Source of the DNA: Betaproteobacteria bacterium
GTDB lineage: Bacteria; Pseudomonadota; Gammaproteobacteria; Burkholderiales; Burkholderiaceae_E
NCBI GenBank assembly: GCA_016868375.1
Contig: VGHA01000007.1
Location: 1-57,749 of the forward strand
Direction of reading: 5' to 3'
DNA length: 57,749 bases
Part shown: piece after piece, positions 36,052 to 44,663 of the stretch
How the letters are laid out: each line of letters starts with the position of its first letter
Position numbering within the stretch: the first letter of the stretch is position 1
Program-made: the position numbers and the translations under genes
The notes under the pieces: generated by a model
Database searches by the model: none
Told to the model about the DNA's origin: nothing
The model's input: only the letters and a program-made list of their open reading frames with translations

Positions 36052-37445
36052 TTCGACGCCTGATCGACCGACTGCTCAATCGCAAGGGCCGCGGGCCGCG
36101 GGCTGCCATCCGAGAAAAAGCGCGTGAGTACAAAGGCTCAGCGCTTGGCGTCGCCAGCGTCTCGGTGTCTGACGCTGCGCTTCGGACCTGCGAGACGCTA
36201 CAGAAAGCGGGACACCAGGCCTGGGTGGTCGGTGGCGGCGTGCGCGACCTTCTGCTGGGTCTTCGCCCGAAAGACTTCGATGTGGCCACCGACGCCACAC
36301 CGGAACAGGTCCGTGCGCTATTCAGGCGTTCGCGCGTCATCGGCCGGCGGTTCCAGATCGTCCATGTGATATTCGGTCGCGAAACCATCGAGGTTTCCAC
36401 CTTCCGCGCAATTCAGGACGACGCGGAAACCGATGAACACGGCCGGGTGCTGCGCGACAACGTGTGGGGCTCGCAGCCCGAAGATGCCGCGCGCCGCGAC
36501 TTCACCATCAACGCGCTGTACTACGACCCGCACGCTGACCGGATTCTCGATTATCACGACGGCGTTCGCGATCTGAAAAAGCGTTCGCTTCGAATCATCG
36601 GCGACCCCGAGCAGCGGTTCCGCGAAGACCCGGTTCGCATGCTCCGCGTTGCGCGCTTCGTGGCGAAGCTCGGATTCACGATCGATCCAGGCACCCGCGC
36701 ACCGATCCGCGTCCTCGCGCCGCTCATCTCCAATATTCCAAGCGCGCGGCTGTTTGATGAGATGCTGAAGCTGCTGGTGTCCGGACATGCCATGGCCTGT
36801 CTGCACGAGCTGCGCCGCGAGGGGCTACACCAGGGCATGATGCCCATGCTCGACATGATTCTTGAGCAGCCCGATGGCGAACGCTTTGTCACCACCGCGC
36901 TCGAACGAACCGATCAGCGCGTGCTGGCTGGAAAAACTATTTCACCTGGCTTTCTGTTCGCCAGCTTGCTTTGGCAGCCGGTGCGCGACCGCTGGCAACG
37001 GGCGGTTGACGCTGGCGAACCCAACATCCCCGCGCTGTCCACCGCCATCGATACGGTGCTCGATGAGCAGGCCGAACAGCTCGCCATCCAGCGGCGCCAC
37101 ATGGCCGACATGCGCGAAATCTGGATGCTGCAGCCGCGCTTTGAACGTCGCAGCGGCCGCACGCCCTATGCGCTGCTTGAGCATATTCGGCTTCGGGCGG
37201 GTTATGACTTCCTGATGCTTCGGTGTGACGCGGGCGAACTGTCGGCCGAGCTTGGCGAGTGGTGGACCGAGTTCATGGACGCCTCCCCGCAGGAGCGCGC
37301 CGCGCTGATCGCGCGTGCGAGCGAACAGGGCTCCTCGGGTGGTGGCGGTCCCCGCAAACGTCGACGCCGCAGCCGGGGGCGCGGCCGGGCCGATACCGGC
37401 GACGCGGCAGCCGGAGCGCCTGGGCCTTCTGCTGCCGCAGGCTGA
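36048..37445 (+). CDS. pcnB: Poly(A) polymerase I
   Basis: Adds poly(A) tails to RNA 3' ends, marking them for decay. VVGGGVRDLLLG and DFDVATDATPEQV give the nucleotidyltransferase motif with its catalytic Asp residues, RRDFTINALYYDP and EDPVRMLRVARFVAKLGF follow. The C-terminus ends in a basic Gly/Arg tract (RKRRRRSRGRGR) typical of RNA binding. Distinguished from the CCA-adding enzyme by the long N-terminal arm and the basic tail. Length 465 fits PcnB. Coupled to the HAD gene upstream and close to folK downstream. Confidence 0.94.
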   Translation: MIRRLIDRLLNRKGRGPRAAIREKAREYKGSALGVASVSVSDAALRTCETLQKAGHQAWVVGGGVRDLLLGLRPKDFDVATDATPEQVRALFRRSRVIGRRFQIVHVIFGRETIEVSTFRAIQDDAETDEHGRVLRDNVWGSQPEDAARRDFTINALYYDPHADRILDYHDGVRDLKKRSLRIIGDPEQRFREDPVRMLRVARFVAKLGFTIDPGTRAPIRVLAPLISNIPSARLFDEMLKLLVSGHAMACLHELRREGLHQGMMPMLDMILEQPDGERFVTTALERTDQRVLAGKTISPGFLFASLLWQPVRDRWQRAVDAGEPNIPALSTAIDTVLDEQAEQLAIQRRHMADMREIWMLQPRFERRSGRTPYALLEHIRLRAGYDFLMLRCDAGELSAELGEWWTEFMDASPQERAALIARASEQGSSGGGGPRKRRRRSRGRGRADTGDAAAGAPGPSAAAG

Positions 37446-37453
37446 GGCACGCT

Positions 37454-37981
37454 GTGAGGCGGCGCTGGATGATCGGGCTGGGGGCCAACCTGGGTGATGC
37501 CCACGGCGCGCTTGAGCGAACCCTCAGGCGACTCCGGGATGACTCGCGCGTGCAGGTTGCAAGCGTCTCCTCAGTGTGGCGAAGCGCGCCGGTGGATGCC
37601 ACGGGACCCGACTTCCTCAATGCGGTGGTGGCGATTGACACCCAGCTCGATCCGCAAACGCTGCTTGCTCTGGCGCAAGGCCTGGAGTCTCAGGAGGGAC
37701 GGCAGCGGCCCTATCAGAACGCCCCCCGTACGCTCGATGTCGACCTGCTCTGTGGCGAATCACTGACGCTTGCCACCGATACGCTGACCCTCCCTCACCC
37801 CCGGATGCATCTGCGCGCCTTCGTGCTGCAGCCGCTTCTTGAAATCGATCCTCAGGCATGCATACCGGGGCAGGGCTCCGCAGCCGAATGGCTTGCCCGC
37901 ATCACGGATCAGCCCATCGAACGGATTGGTGCGCTTCTCGCCGCCAGCGCGGCGCAACCTCGCGAGGTGACATCATCATGA
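37454..37981 (+). CDS. folK: 2-amino-4-hydroxy-6-hydroxymethyldihydropteridine diphosphokinase
   Basis: Pyrophosphorylates hydroxymethyl-dihydropterin in folate synthesis. GLGANLGD near the N-terminus, GPDFLNAVVAIDTQL and RTLDVDLLCGESLTLATD are diagnostic, with LPHPRMHLRAFVLQPLLEI at the end. I use the GTG at 37454, which includes the first strand (RRRWMIGLG) and has GAGG six bases before it; the ATG at 37469 is the alternative. Length about 175. Stop overlaps the start of the next gene (ATGA). Confidence 0.92.
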   Translation: MRRRWMIGLGANLGDAHGALERTLRRLRDDSRVQVASVSSVWRSAPVDATGPDFLNAVVAIDTQLDPQTLLALAQGLESQEGRQRPYQNAPRTLDVDLLCGESLTLATDTLTLPHPRMHLRAFVLQPLLEIDPQACIPGQGSAAEWLARITDQPIERIGALLAASAAQPREVTSS

Positions 37982-38328
37982 GCGCGTTGCCGGTACCGCT
38001 CCAGACCATTCTTCTGCTGATCGCTTCCAATGTCTTCATGACCTTTGCCTGGTACGCTCATCTTCGCGACATGGCTGCAAGACCGTGGTGGATGGCGGCG
38101 CTGGCAAGCTGGGCGATCGCGCTGTTTGAGTATCTGCTGCAGGTCCCTGCCAACCGAATCGGTTACACGGTCATGACGCTGCCTCAGCTGAAGATCCTCC
38201 AGGAAGTCATTACCCTTGCCGTATTCGTGCCGTTTGCCGTGCTGTACATGAATCAGCCGGTCAAGCTCGACTATCTCTGGGCGGCGCTCTGTATGCTGGG
38301 CGCTGTTTACTTCATCTTCCGATCCTGA
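37978..38328 (+). CDS. DUF486 (DMT-like) small membrane protein
   Basis: Four-span membrane protein of 116 residues with SNVFMTFAWYAHLRD and ALFEYLLQVPANRIGYTVMT, the signature of DUF486, a distant group of the drug/metabolite transporter superfamily. Function unknown in the family. It overlaps the folK stop by four bases and ends four bases before the kinase gene, so it is part of this operon, although folK is normally followed directly by the kinase in related genomes. Confidence 0.88.
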   Translation: MSALPVPLQTILLLIASNVFMTFAWYAHLRDMAARPWWMAALASWAIALFEYLLQVPANRIGYTVMTLPQLKILQEVITLAVFVPFAVLYMNQPVKLDYLWAALCMLGAVYFIFRS

Positions 38329-38332
38329 TCCC

Positions 38333-39004
38333 ATGACTGCCGCCTCCGCCCCATCGCTGCCTTCGCCTTTCGAGCGCTATCGACACATCGTGATTGAAGG
38401 TCCGATCGGTGCCGGCAAGACCTCGCTGGCGCGCCGCCTGGCCGAGCGATTCGACGCCGAGCTGGTGCTGGAGGAACCTGCCGACAACCCGTTCCTGGAA
38501 CGCTTTTATCGCGACAGCCGGCGTTATGCGCTGCCCACGCAGCTCTACTTCCTGTTTCAGCGCGTTGCGCAGCTTCGCGAGCTGTCGCAGCGCGACCTGT
38601 TTGCACAGGCCGTGGTGGGCGACTTTCTTCTGGATAAAGACCCGTTGTTCGCGCGCCTGACGCTCGATGACGACGAGCTGCGTCTGTATCAGAACATTCT
38701 TGCGAGCGTGCAGCCTCAGGCGCCGATTCCCGATCTGGTGATCTGCCTGCAGGCCCCACCCGATACGCTGATCGAACGCATCCGCCGTCGCGGCATTGAA
38801 ATGGAAACCTCGATCTCCGAGACTTACCTGCGCGCACTCATTGAGCAGTACAGCCGTTATTTTTACGACTACGACGCGGCGCCGCTTCTTATCGTCAACA
38901 CCGAGCGGCTCAACCCGGTCGATAGCGAAGAGGATTTTCAGACGCTGGTCAGACACCTTGCTGAACTCCGCGGCCGACGCAGTTTCTTCAGCGTCGGCCA
39001 GTAG
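38333..39004 (+). CDS. Deoxynucleoside kinase family protein
   Basis: Kinase of 223 residues in the deoxyguanosine/deoxyadenosine kinase family. P-loop GPIGAGKT is at 23-30, followed by EEPADNPFLERFY, FLFQRVAQLRELSQ and DFLLDKDPLFARLTL. The tail contains ISETYLRALIEQYSRYFYDY. Such genes commonly follow folK in betaproteobacteria, where they are often annotated as dNK. Exact nucleoside specificity is unknown. Confidence 0.88.
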   Translation: MTAASAPSLPSPFERYRHIVIEGPIGAGKTSLARRLAERFDAELVLEEPADNPFLERFYRDSRRYALPTQLYFLFQRVAQLRELSQRDLFAQAVVGDFLLDKDPLFARLTLDDDELRLYQNILASVQPQAPIPDLVICLQAPPDTLIERIRRRGIEMETSISETYLRALIEQYSRYFYDYDAAPLLIVNTERLNPVDSEEDFQTLVRHLAELRGRRSFFSVGQ

Positions 39005-39023
39005 ACCCCGCGGCGCGGCCGTT

Positions 39024-39041
39024 TCGTCACAGGTTTGTCAT
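39024..39041 (+). promoter_or_regulatory. Candidate Pho box upstream of phoB
   Basis: Two near-matches to the PhoB half-site, CGTCA at 39025 and TGTCA at 39036, lie exactly 11 bases apart with a T before each, the layout of the Pho box. It stands 55 bases upstream of phoB, consistent with the known autoregulation of phoBR. Confidence 0.6.
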
Positions 39042-39095
39042 ATCCGCGATCGACACTCCGGAGCTTGTCGTCCATAAGCCCACCTTTCAGCTTCC

Positions 39096-39782
39096 ATGAG
39101 CGCTCGAATCCTCATCGTTGAGGATGACCCTGGTATTCGCGAACTGCTGCGGGTCAATCTGCAACACGCGGGCTTCACGCCCATCTGCTGCGACAGCGCG
39201 GAGGCGGCTGCCGCCGAATTGCAGTTGGGTACGCCCGATCTGATCGTGCTCGACTGGATGCTGCCTGGCCGCTCTGGTGTTGACTTCGCCCGCGAGCTCA
39301 GGGGAACCACCCGGGGACGCGATGTGCCGCTGCTGATGCTGACCGCGCGCGCCCAGGAGGGCGATAAGCTGCAGGGCTTTGAGACCGGTGCAGACGACTA
39401 CATGACCAAGCCGTTCTCGCCGCGAGAGCTGGTCGCGCGCGTCCGAGCTCTTCTGCGCCGGGCGGCGCCTGAAACCACGCAAACACCGCTGGAATTTGCA
39501 GGCCTGCGTCTTGAGCCTGAAACGCTGCGCGTCTTCTCAAACGGTGAGCCAGTCGATCTGAGTCCCACCGAATTCCGACTGCTGCATTTTTTGATGCGAC
39601 ACCCTGACCGCGTACTGTCCCGCTCCGTGCTTCTTGACCGGGTCTGGGGGGACAACGTGTATATTGAGGAACGAACAGTTGACGTGCATATCCGGCGCCT
39701 GCGGCTTGCATTGACGCCCGGCGGCCACGATCGACTGATTGAAACCGTTCGCGGAGGCGGCTACCGCTTTCTGCCTCAATAA
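39096..39782 (+). CDS. phoB: Phosphate regulon response regulator PhoB
   Basis: Two-component response regulator of 228 residues. The receiver domain has D10, D11 in VEDDPGI, the phosphorylation site D53 in VLDWMLPGRSG and the Lys in TKPFSPREL. The OmpR-type winged helix at about 135-228 includes LSPTEFRLLHFLMRHPDRV and RTVDVHIRRLRLAL. PhoB is favoured by the LDWMLPG sequence and the adjacent PhoR-like kinase. A candidate Pho box precedes it. SerB-like and transport genes of the regulon are not in the window. Confidence 0.93.
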   Translation: MSARILIVEDDPGIRELLRVNLQHAGFTPICCDSAEAAAAELQLGTPDLIVLDWMLPGRSGVDFARELRGTTRGRDVPLLMLTARAQEGDKLQGFETGADDYMTKPFSPRELVARVRALLRRAAPETTQTPLEFAGLRLEPETLRVFSNGEPVDLSPTEFRLLHFLMRHPDRVLSRSVLLDRVWGDNVYIEERTVDVHIRRLRLALTPGGHDRLIETVRGGGYRFLPQ

Positions 39783-39798
39783 GGGTCTGGCGGTCACC

Positions 39799-41181
39799 TT
39801 GGTCTGGTTCCGTTCGCTTGCATTTACAGCGCTTGTCATCATCGCTGCAGCGTGGCTGTACCGGTATCTGTCACCCGCCTTTGCTTTCGCGCTCCTTGGG
39901 GGTGCTCTGGTCGTGGCGGTGCTTTACCAGGCCAGCTTTGTGTCCCAGCTGACCGCCTGGGCGAACCTGCCCCGCAATCGACCATTGCCAATCGGCTGGG
40001 GCATCTGGACGCCGCTGATCGAACGCCTGAACCGGTTTTCCCGGCAGCAGCAGGCCTCGCTGAGCGAGCTCAGCTCTGAGCTTGAACGCATTCACGCAGC
40101 AGTCGACCGCCTGCCCGACGGGCTGGTGCTGCTCGACCGCTATGACCATGTCAGCTGGAGCAATCAGGCGGCCCAATCGCTGCATGGCATCTTCGGCACG
40201 CAGCGTCCCGTGCATCATTTTATTCGACAGCCCGAGTTCGCCGAAATGCTTCAGCGGCGAGGCGGTGGCCCGCAGACCCAGCTGCTGCAGTTGAACACCC
40301 AGCCTGGGCGCACCTTCGAACTACAGCTGCACGAAACCGATGCCGAGCATCGGCTTCTGATTACCCGTGATATCACCGACCAGGCGAAACTGGACGCGGT
40401 GCGCAGCGATTTCGTGGCCAACGTGTCGCACGAAATCCGGACGCCCGCCACGGTCATTGCAGGCTTTGCCGAGACACTGCTGTCGCTTGAGCTCGACGAA
40501 AAATCGCACCGCGAATACCTCAGTGCAATCCTGCGCCAGAGCGAGACCATGGGCCGACTGGTCGGCGACCTGCTGCTCCTTTCCTCGCTCGAGCGCGCAA
40601 CCGACCGGATGGAAGAATCTCCGGTCGAGCTGCAGCCGCTGCTCGAGTCGCTCATTTATGAGGCGCGCGCGCTGTCGGCCGGGCGTCACAAAATCAGCCT
40701 GGAGTTCGACGGGCCCGCCCGGCTGCTTGCCGCACCGGCCGAAATTGAAAGCGCCCTACGCAACCTGATCACCAATGCGGTTCGCTACACCCCCGATGGG
40801 GGAAGCATCACCGTCAGCTGGCGGGCTCGCGACGACGAAGGTTGGCTTGCTGTCCGCGATACCGGAATCGGCATCGCAGCTGAACACATGCCCCGTATCA
40901 CCGAGCGTTTCTATCGCGTTGACCGCAGCCGCTCGCGCGATACCGGCGGTACCGGCCTGGGTCTGGCAATCGTCAAGCGAATTGCAAACCGGCACCACGC
41001 TTCGCTCAGAATCGACAGCGAACCAGGACGGGGCAGCACCTTCACGCTGCGCTTTCCAGCGCGTCGGATGGTGGCAGACCCACCCGTCGACGCTACGCCG
41101 GCGGCAAGTCTGTCGCCGCAAAACGCTCCAGATGCCAGTCCACGTCACCCATCGTCTGAGCAATCATCGTCAGACGTTTGA
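39799..41181 (+). CDS. phoR: Phosphate regulon sensor histidine kinase PhoR
   Basis: Membrane-bound sensor kinase partner of PhoB. Two hydrophobic spans lie at the N-terminus, a DUF3329-like segment and a PAS region (HAAVDRLPDGLVLLDRYDHV) follow, then the HisKA domain with the phosphorylated His in NVSHEIRTP, the N box NLITNAVRYTPDGG and G boxes DTGIGIAAEHM and GGTGLGLAIVKRI. No ATG or GTG is available near the start: I propose TTG 39799, 16 bases after the phoB stop; TTG 39739, which would overlap phoB, is the alternative. The Ser/Pro-rich tail overlaps the acyl-CoA dehydrogenase gene by 89 bases on the other strand. Confidence 0.9.
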   Translation: MVWFRSLAFTALVIIAAAWLYRYLSPAFAFALLGGALVVAVLYQASFVSQLTAWANLPRNRPLPIGWGIWTPLIERLNRFSRQQQASLSELSSELERIHAAVDRLPDGLVLLDRYDHVSWSNQAAQSLHGIFGTQRPVHHFIRQPEFAEMLQRRGGGPQTQLLQLNTQPGRTFELQLHETDAEHRLLITRDITDQAKLDAVRSDFVANVSHEIRTPATVIAGFAETLLSLELDEKSHREYLSAILRQSETMGRLVGDLLLLSSLERATDRMEESPVELQPLLESLIYEARALSAGRHKISLEFDGPARLLAAPAEIESALRNLITNAVRYTPDGGSITVSWRARDDEGWLAVRDTGIGIAAEHMPRITERFYRVDRSRSRDTGGTGLGLAIVKRIANRHHASLRIDSEPGRGSTFTLRFPARRMVADPPVDATPAASLSPQNAPDASPRHPSSEQSSSDV

Positions 41182-42253
41182 AGGTGTGGGCGATCTTCAT
41201 TTCCTGCGTCATCCCCATGCCGCCGTGCAGCTGAATCGCCTCCTGCCCGACGTGGCGCGCAGCCTCTGACACCTTCACCTTCGCGGCCGATACCGTTCGC
41301 ATCCGTTCACGCACATCAATCTCACCGCGCGCCGCCGCATCCACCCGGCTGCAGGCAAGCAGCGTCATCGAACGTGCCTGCTCGGCACTCACAAACATGT
41401 CAACCAGCCGGTGCTGCAATGCCTGGAAGCTTCCAATGGGCACGCCGAACTGGCGCCGGGTTTTCAGATACTCAAGCGTGGACTGATTCGCAAACCGCAT
41501 CGCGCCAACTGCCTCGGCACAAGACAGCGCAGTTGCGAAGTCGATCGCCTCGACCAGCGCGGCGGTGGCGGCGCCTGCGCGACCGAGCAGCGCCTCAGCA
41601 GGCACCTGTACCGCGTTCAGTTCGATGTCGGCCGCACGCCGGTTATCCTGGGTTCGGAGTGTGCGCATCTGTAGGCCCGGAGCATTGGCGTCGACCAGAA
41701 ACAGCGACACACCTTCGGGGTCTGATGCCTCGCCCGAGCTGCGTGCAGACACGATCAACTTCCCCGCAATCGGCGCATCGAGCGCGAGCGACTTGGCACC
41801 CGTGATCCGCCATCCTCCTGACTGTGCGCTGGCGCGCGTGCTGACCTGCGAAATGTCGTGGCGCGAATCAGGTTCCGCATGCGCGAGCGCGAGAATCAGG
41901 CTGCCCTCTGCCACCGCAGGCAGCAGCGACTGCTTCTGCGCCTCGCTGCCGAGCGCGGCAATCAACCGGGCACCCAGCCCGACTGTGGACACAAAGGGCT
42001 CAAGCATCAGCGCGTTGCCAAGGGTTTCCATTGTGGCCACCAGATCGAGCGCGCCGCCATCAAATCCTCCCTGCGACCCCGGAAGGGTCAGGGCGGTGAG
42101 CCCGAGCTCAGCCAGCTGCCGCCAGGCTTCGGGACTGTGACCGGCCGTCGAGGCAATTACACGTTTTCTGGCTTCGAAGTCGTAGTGCTGGTCCGCCAGC
42201 CGCGCAACCGAGTCTGCGAGCAGCTGCTGTTCTTCGGTGTACTGAAAATCCAT
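41093..42253 (-). CDS. Acyl-CoA dehydrogenase, small subunit (PimD-like)
   Basis: Flavoprotein of 386 residues. MDFQYTEEQQLLADSVARLA at the N-terminus and EAIQLHGGMGMTQEMKIAH near the end identify the acyl-CoA dehydrogenase fold. The C-terminal flavin/substrate loop lacks the usual Tyr-Glu-Gly, a mark of the non-catalytic or partner subunit in heteromeric dehydrogenases such as pimeloyl-CoA dehydrogenase PimCD. It begins two bases after the stop of the companion gene. Substrate (dicarboxylic, branched or steroid-like acyl-CoA) cannot be told. Confidence 0.85.
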   Translation of the reverse strand: MDFQYTEEQQLLADSVARLADQHYDFEARKRVIASTAGHSPEAWRQLAELGLTALTLPGSQGGFDGGALDLVATMETLGNALMLEPFVSTVGLGARLIAALGSEAQKQSLLPAVAEGSLILALAHAEPDSRHDISQVSTRASAQSGGWRITGAKSLALDAPIAGKLIVSARSSGEASDPEGVSLFLVDANAPGLQMRTLRTQDNRRAADIELNAVQVPAEALLGRAGAATAALVEAIDFATALSCAEAVGAMRFANQSTLEYLKTRRQFGVPIGSFQALQHRLVDMFVSAEQARSMTLLACSRVDAAARGEIDVRERMRTVSAAKVKVSEAARHVGQEAIQLHGGMGMTQEMKIAHTFKRLTMIAQTMGDVDWHLERFAATDLPPA

Positions 42254-42255
42254 GA

Positions 42256-43434
42256 TCAGAGCCCCAGAGCCATCTTGGCAAAGATGTTGCGCTGAATCTC
42301 GTTGGATCCGGCGTAGATCGATGTTTTGCGAAAGTTGAAATAGCGGGAGGCGGCAGAAGCCATGAATTCGTCAAAACTGTCGTAACGAATTGGGCGAAAC
42401 GCCTGCGCGCGCGGCCCCACCACCTGCATCATCAGTTCAGTGATCGCCTGCTGAATTTCAGTGCCCCGGATTTTCAGCATCGACACTTCCGGGCCAATTT
42501 GGCCGTTACGGCGCATGTCATCCAGGAACCGCATGTTGGTGATTTCAAGCGCCATCAGCTCGATTTCGACGCGCGACAACCGATCGCGAAACCGCACGTC
42601 GTGAAGCAGTGGCCGACCACGAACCTGCGTGCGCGCAGCCATATCGCGCACCCTGAGAAGCTCGCGGCGGGACTGACCGATCCGGCCCGTGTTCAGGCGT
42701 TCGTGGCCCAGCAGGTATTTCGCAACGGTCCAACCCTGGTTTTCCTCATGGACCAGGTTTTCGGCGGGCACCCTGACATCGTCGAAGAACACTTCGTTGA
42801 CCTCGTGGCCTTCGTCGAGCAGGATCAGCGGACGCACGGTAATGCCGGGCGTGTTCATGTCAATCAGCAGAAAGCTGATGCCCTCCTGTCGTTTGGACGT
42901 GCCGGTGTCTGTGCGCACCAGGCAAAAGATCCAGTCGCCGTAGTGGCCCAGTGTGGTCCAGATTTTCTGGCCGTTCACGACATACTCGTCGCCACGGCGC
43001 TCGGCGCGGGTTTTCAGCGACGCCAGATCCGACCCCGACCCCGGCTCGGAATAGCCCTGGCACCAGAAATCATCGCCGTTGTAGATACGCGGCAAAAATC
43101 GTTTCTTCTGCGCCTCGGTGCCAAAGCGAAGCACCACCTGCCCGCACATCGTCACACCGAATGGAACCACCGGCGGCGCGCCCGCCATGGCGGTTTCTTC
43201 CTCGAAGATGTAGCGCTCGACCGCTGACCAGCCGGTGCCGCCCCACTCGACGGGCCAGGCGGGCGCCACCCAGCCGCGTGCGGCGAGGGTTCGATGCCAG
43301 CGCAGCAGATCGGCTTTGGAGAGCTCCTGATAGTCGAGCACTTTGGTGCGTAAATCGTGGGGCAGGTTGGCCGACAGCCAGCTGCGAACCTCATCGCGAA
43401 ACGCAAGTTCCTGGGAAGAAAGATTCAGATCCAT
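42256..43434 (-). CDS. Acyl-CoA dehydrogenase, large subunit (PimC-like)
   Basis: Flavoprotein of 392 residues starting MDLNLSSQELAFRDEVRSWL. WPVEWGGTGWSAVER, GYSEPGSGSDLASLKTRA, VNGQKIWTTLGHYGDW and IYAGSNEIQRNIFAKMALGL give the fold and FAD contacts. The position that holds the catalytic Glu in medium-chain enzymes is Ala here (Tyr-Ala-Gly); the likely base is the Glu in LLGHERLNTG, as in isovaleryl-CoA-type enzymes. The ATG at 43434 has TGGAG upstream; an in-frame start at 43467 is less likely. Operon with the small subunit. Confidence 0.87.
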   Translation of the reverse strand: MDLNLSSQELAFRDEVRSWLSANLPHDLRTKVLDYQELSKADLLRWHRTLAARGWVAPAWPVEWGGTGWSAVERYIFEEETAMAGAPPVVPFGVTMCGQVVLRFGTEAQKKRFLPRIYNGDDFWCQGYSEPGSGSDLASLKTRAERRGDEYVVNGQKIWTTLGHYGDWIFCLVRTDTGTSKRQEGISFLLIDMNTPGITVRPLILLDEGHEVNEVFFDDVRVPAENLVHEENQGWTVAKYLLGHERLNTGRIGQSRRELLRVRDMAARTQVRGRPLLHDVRFRDRLSRVEIELMALEITNMRFLDDMRRNGQIGPEVSMLKIRGTEIQQAITELMMQVVGPRAQAFRPIRYDSFDEFMASAASRYFNFRKTSIYAGSNEIQRNIFAKMALGL

Positions 43435-43591
43435 CGTGACTCCAGTCGCGGGGCGATCGGTGCCCAAACCTTGAGTTTACTGCTGACAAACATCCGGGTT
43501 TGGCGTTCCGGGCACCGAAGGCGCGCCACCCTGCAGCGTTACAATCCCGCGACGCGGCCTTTCCCACAGGCTTTCTCCCCAGGAAACCCTC

Positions 43592-44659
43592 ATGATCATC
43601 GTGACCGGCGGCGCCGGCTTCATCGGCTCAAATTTTGTTCTCGACTGGCTTGCGCTCAACAGCGAGCCGGTGCTGGTGCTTGATTCGCTCAGCTATGCCG
43701 GCAACCTGGGCAACCTGCGGTCGCTGCAGGCCGATCCCCGGTTCGAATTCGTTCGCGGCGACATTGCCGACCGCGCCTCGATGGACTCGCTGCTCGCGCG
43801 CTGCAATCCGCGCGCCGTCATTCATTTTGCAGCCGAAAGCCATGTCGACCGCTCAATTCATGGGCCCGCAGCCTTCATCCGCACCAACATCGAAGGCACG
43901 TTCACCCTGCTGGAGGCCACCCGCGCCTGGTGGAACACGCTGGGCGAATCCGCTCGATCGGCGTTTCGCTTCCTGCATGTGTCCACCGACGAGGTGTACG
44001 GCACGCTTGGAACCACTGATCCCGCGTTCAGTGAAACCACGCCCTACGCCCCCAACAGCCCCTATGCCGCATCCAAGGCGGCCTCTGATCACCTGGTTCG
44101 CGCCTGGCATCACACCTACGGGCTGCCGGTGCTTACCACCAACTGCTCCAACAACTACGGGCCTTACCAATTCCCCGAAAAACTCATCCCCCTGATGATT
44201 GTCAACGCGCTGGCCGGTAAACCGCTGCCGGTCTATGGCGACGGCATGCAGATTCGCGACTGGCTTTATGTGGGCGATCACTGCAGCGCCGTGCGCAGGG
44301 TGCTGGAAGCGGGCACGCTGGGCGAGACCTACAACATCGGTGGGCATAACGAAAAAGCCAACATCAATATCGTTCGCACCGTGTGCGCGTTGCTCGATGC
44401 CCGGCAACCGGATCCCGCCGGCCGGCGCGAACGCCTGATCACGTACGTCACCGACCGCCCGGGCCACGACCGTCGCTATGCCATTGACGCCCGCAAGATC
44501 GAGCGCGAACTGGGATGGCGGCCCGCCGAAACCTTCGAGTCAGGCATCGCGCGCACGATCGACTGGTACCTGGCCAACCCCGACTGGATTGCCGGCGTGC
44601 AGAGCGGCGCCTATCGTGAGTGGATCGACACCCAATACGGCAATCGGAAAAGCGCCTGA
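43592..44659 (+). CDS. rfbB: dTDP-glucose 4,6-dehydratase
   Basis: Second enzyme of dTDP-L-rhamnose synthesis; converts dTDP-glucose to the 4-keto-6-deoxy sugar. NAD motif GGAGFIG is at 6-12; catalytic T132, D133 and E134 lie in STDEVYG, and Y158 with K162 in YAASK. Length 355 is normal. First gene of rfbBACD on the plus strand. A TACAAT element at 43540 is the only promoter hint upstream. Confidence 0.97.
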   Translation: MIIVTGGAGFIGSNFVLDWLALNSEPVLVLDSLSYAGNLGNLRSLQADPRFEFVRGDIADRASMDSLLARCNPRAVIHFAAESHVDRSIHGPAAFIRTNIEGTFTLLEATRAWWNTLGESARSAFRFLHVSTDEVYGTLGTTDPAFSETTPYAPNSPYAASKAASDHLVRAWHHTYGLPVLTTNCSNNYGPYQFPEKLIPLMIVNALAGKPLPVYGDGMQIRDWLYVGDHCSAVRRVLEAGTLGETYNIGGHNEKANINIVRTVCALLDARQPDPAGRRERLITYVTDRPGHDRRYAIDARKIERELGWRPAETFESGIARTIDWYLANPDWIAGVQSGAYREWIDTQYGNRKSA

Positions 44660-44663
44660 GCTC

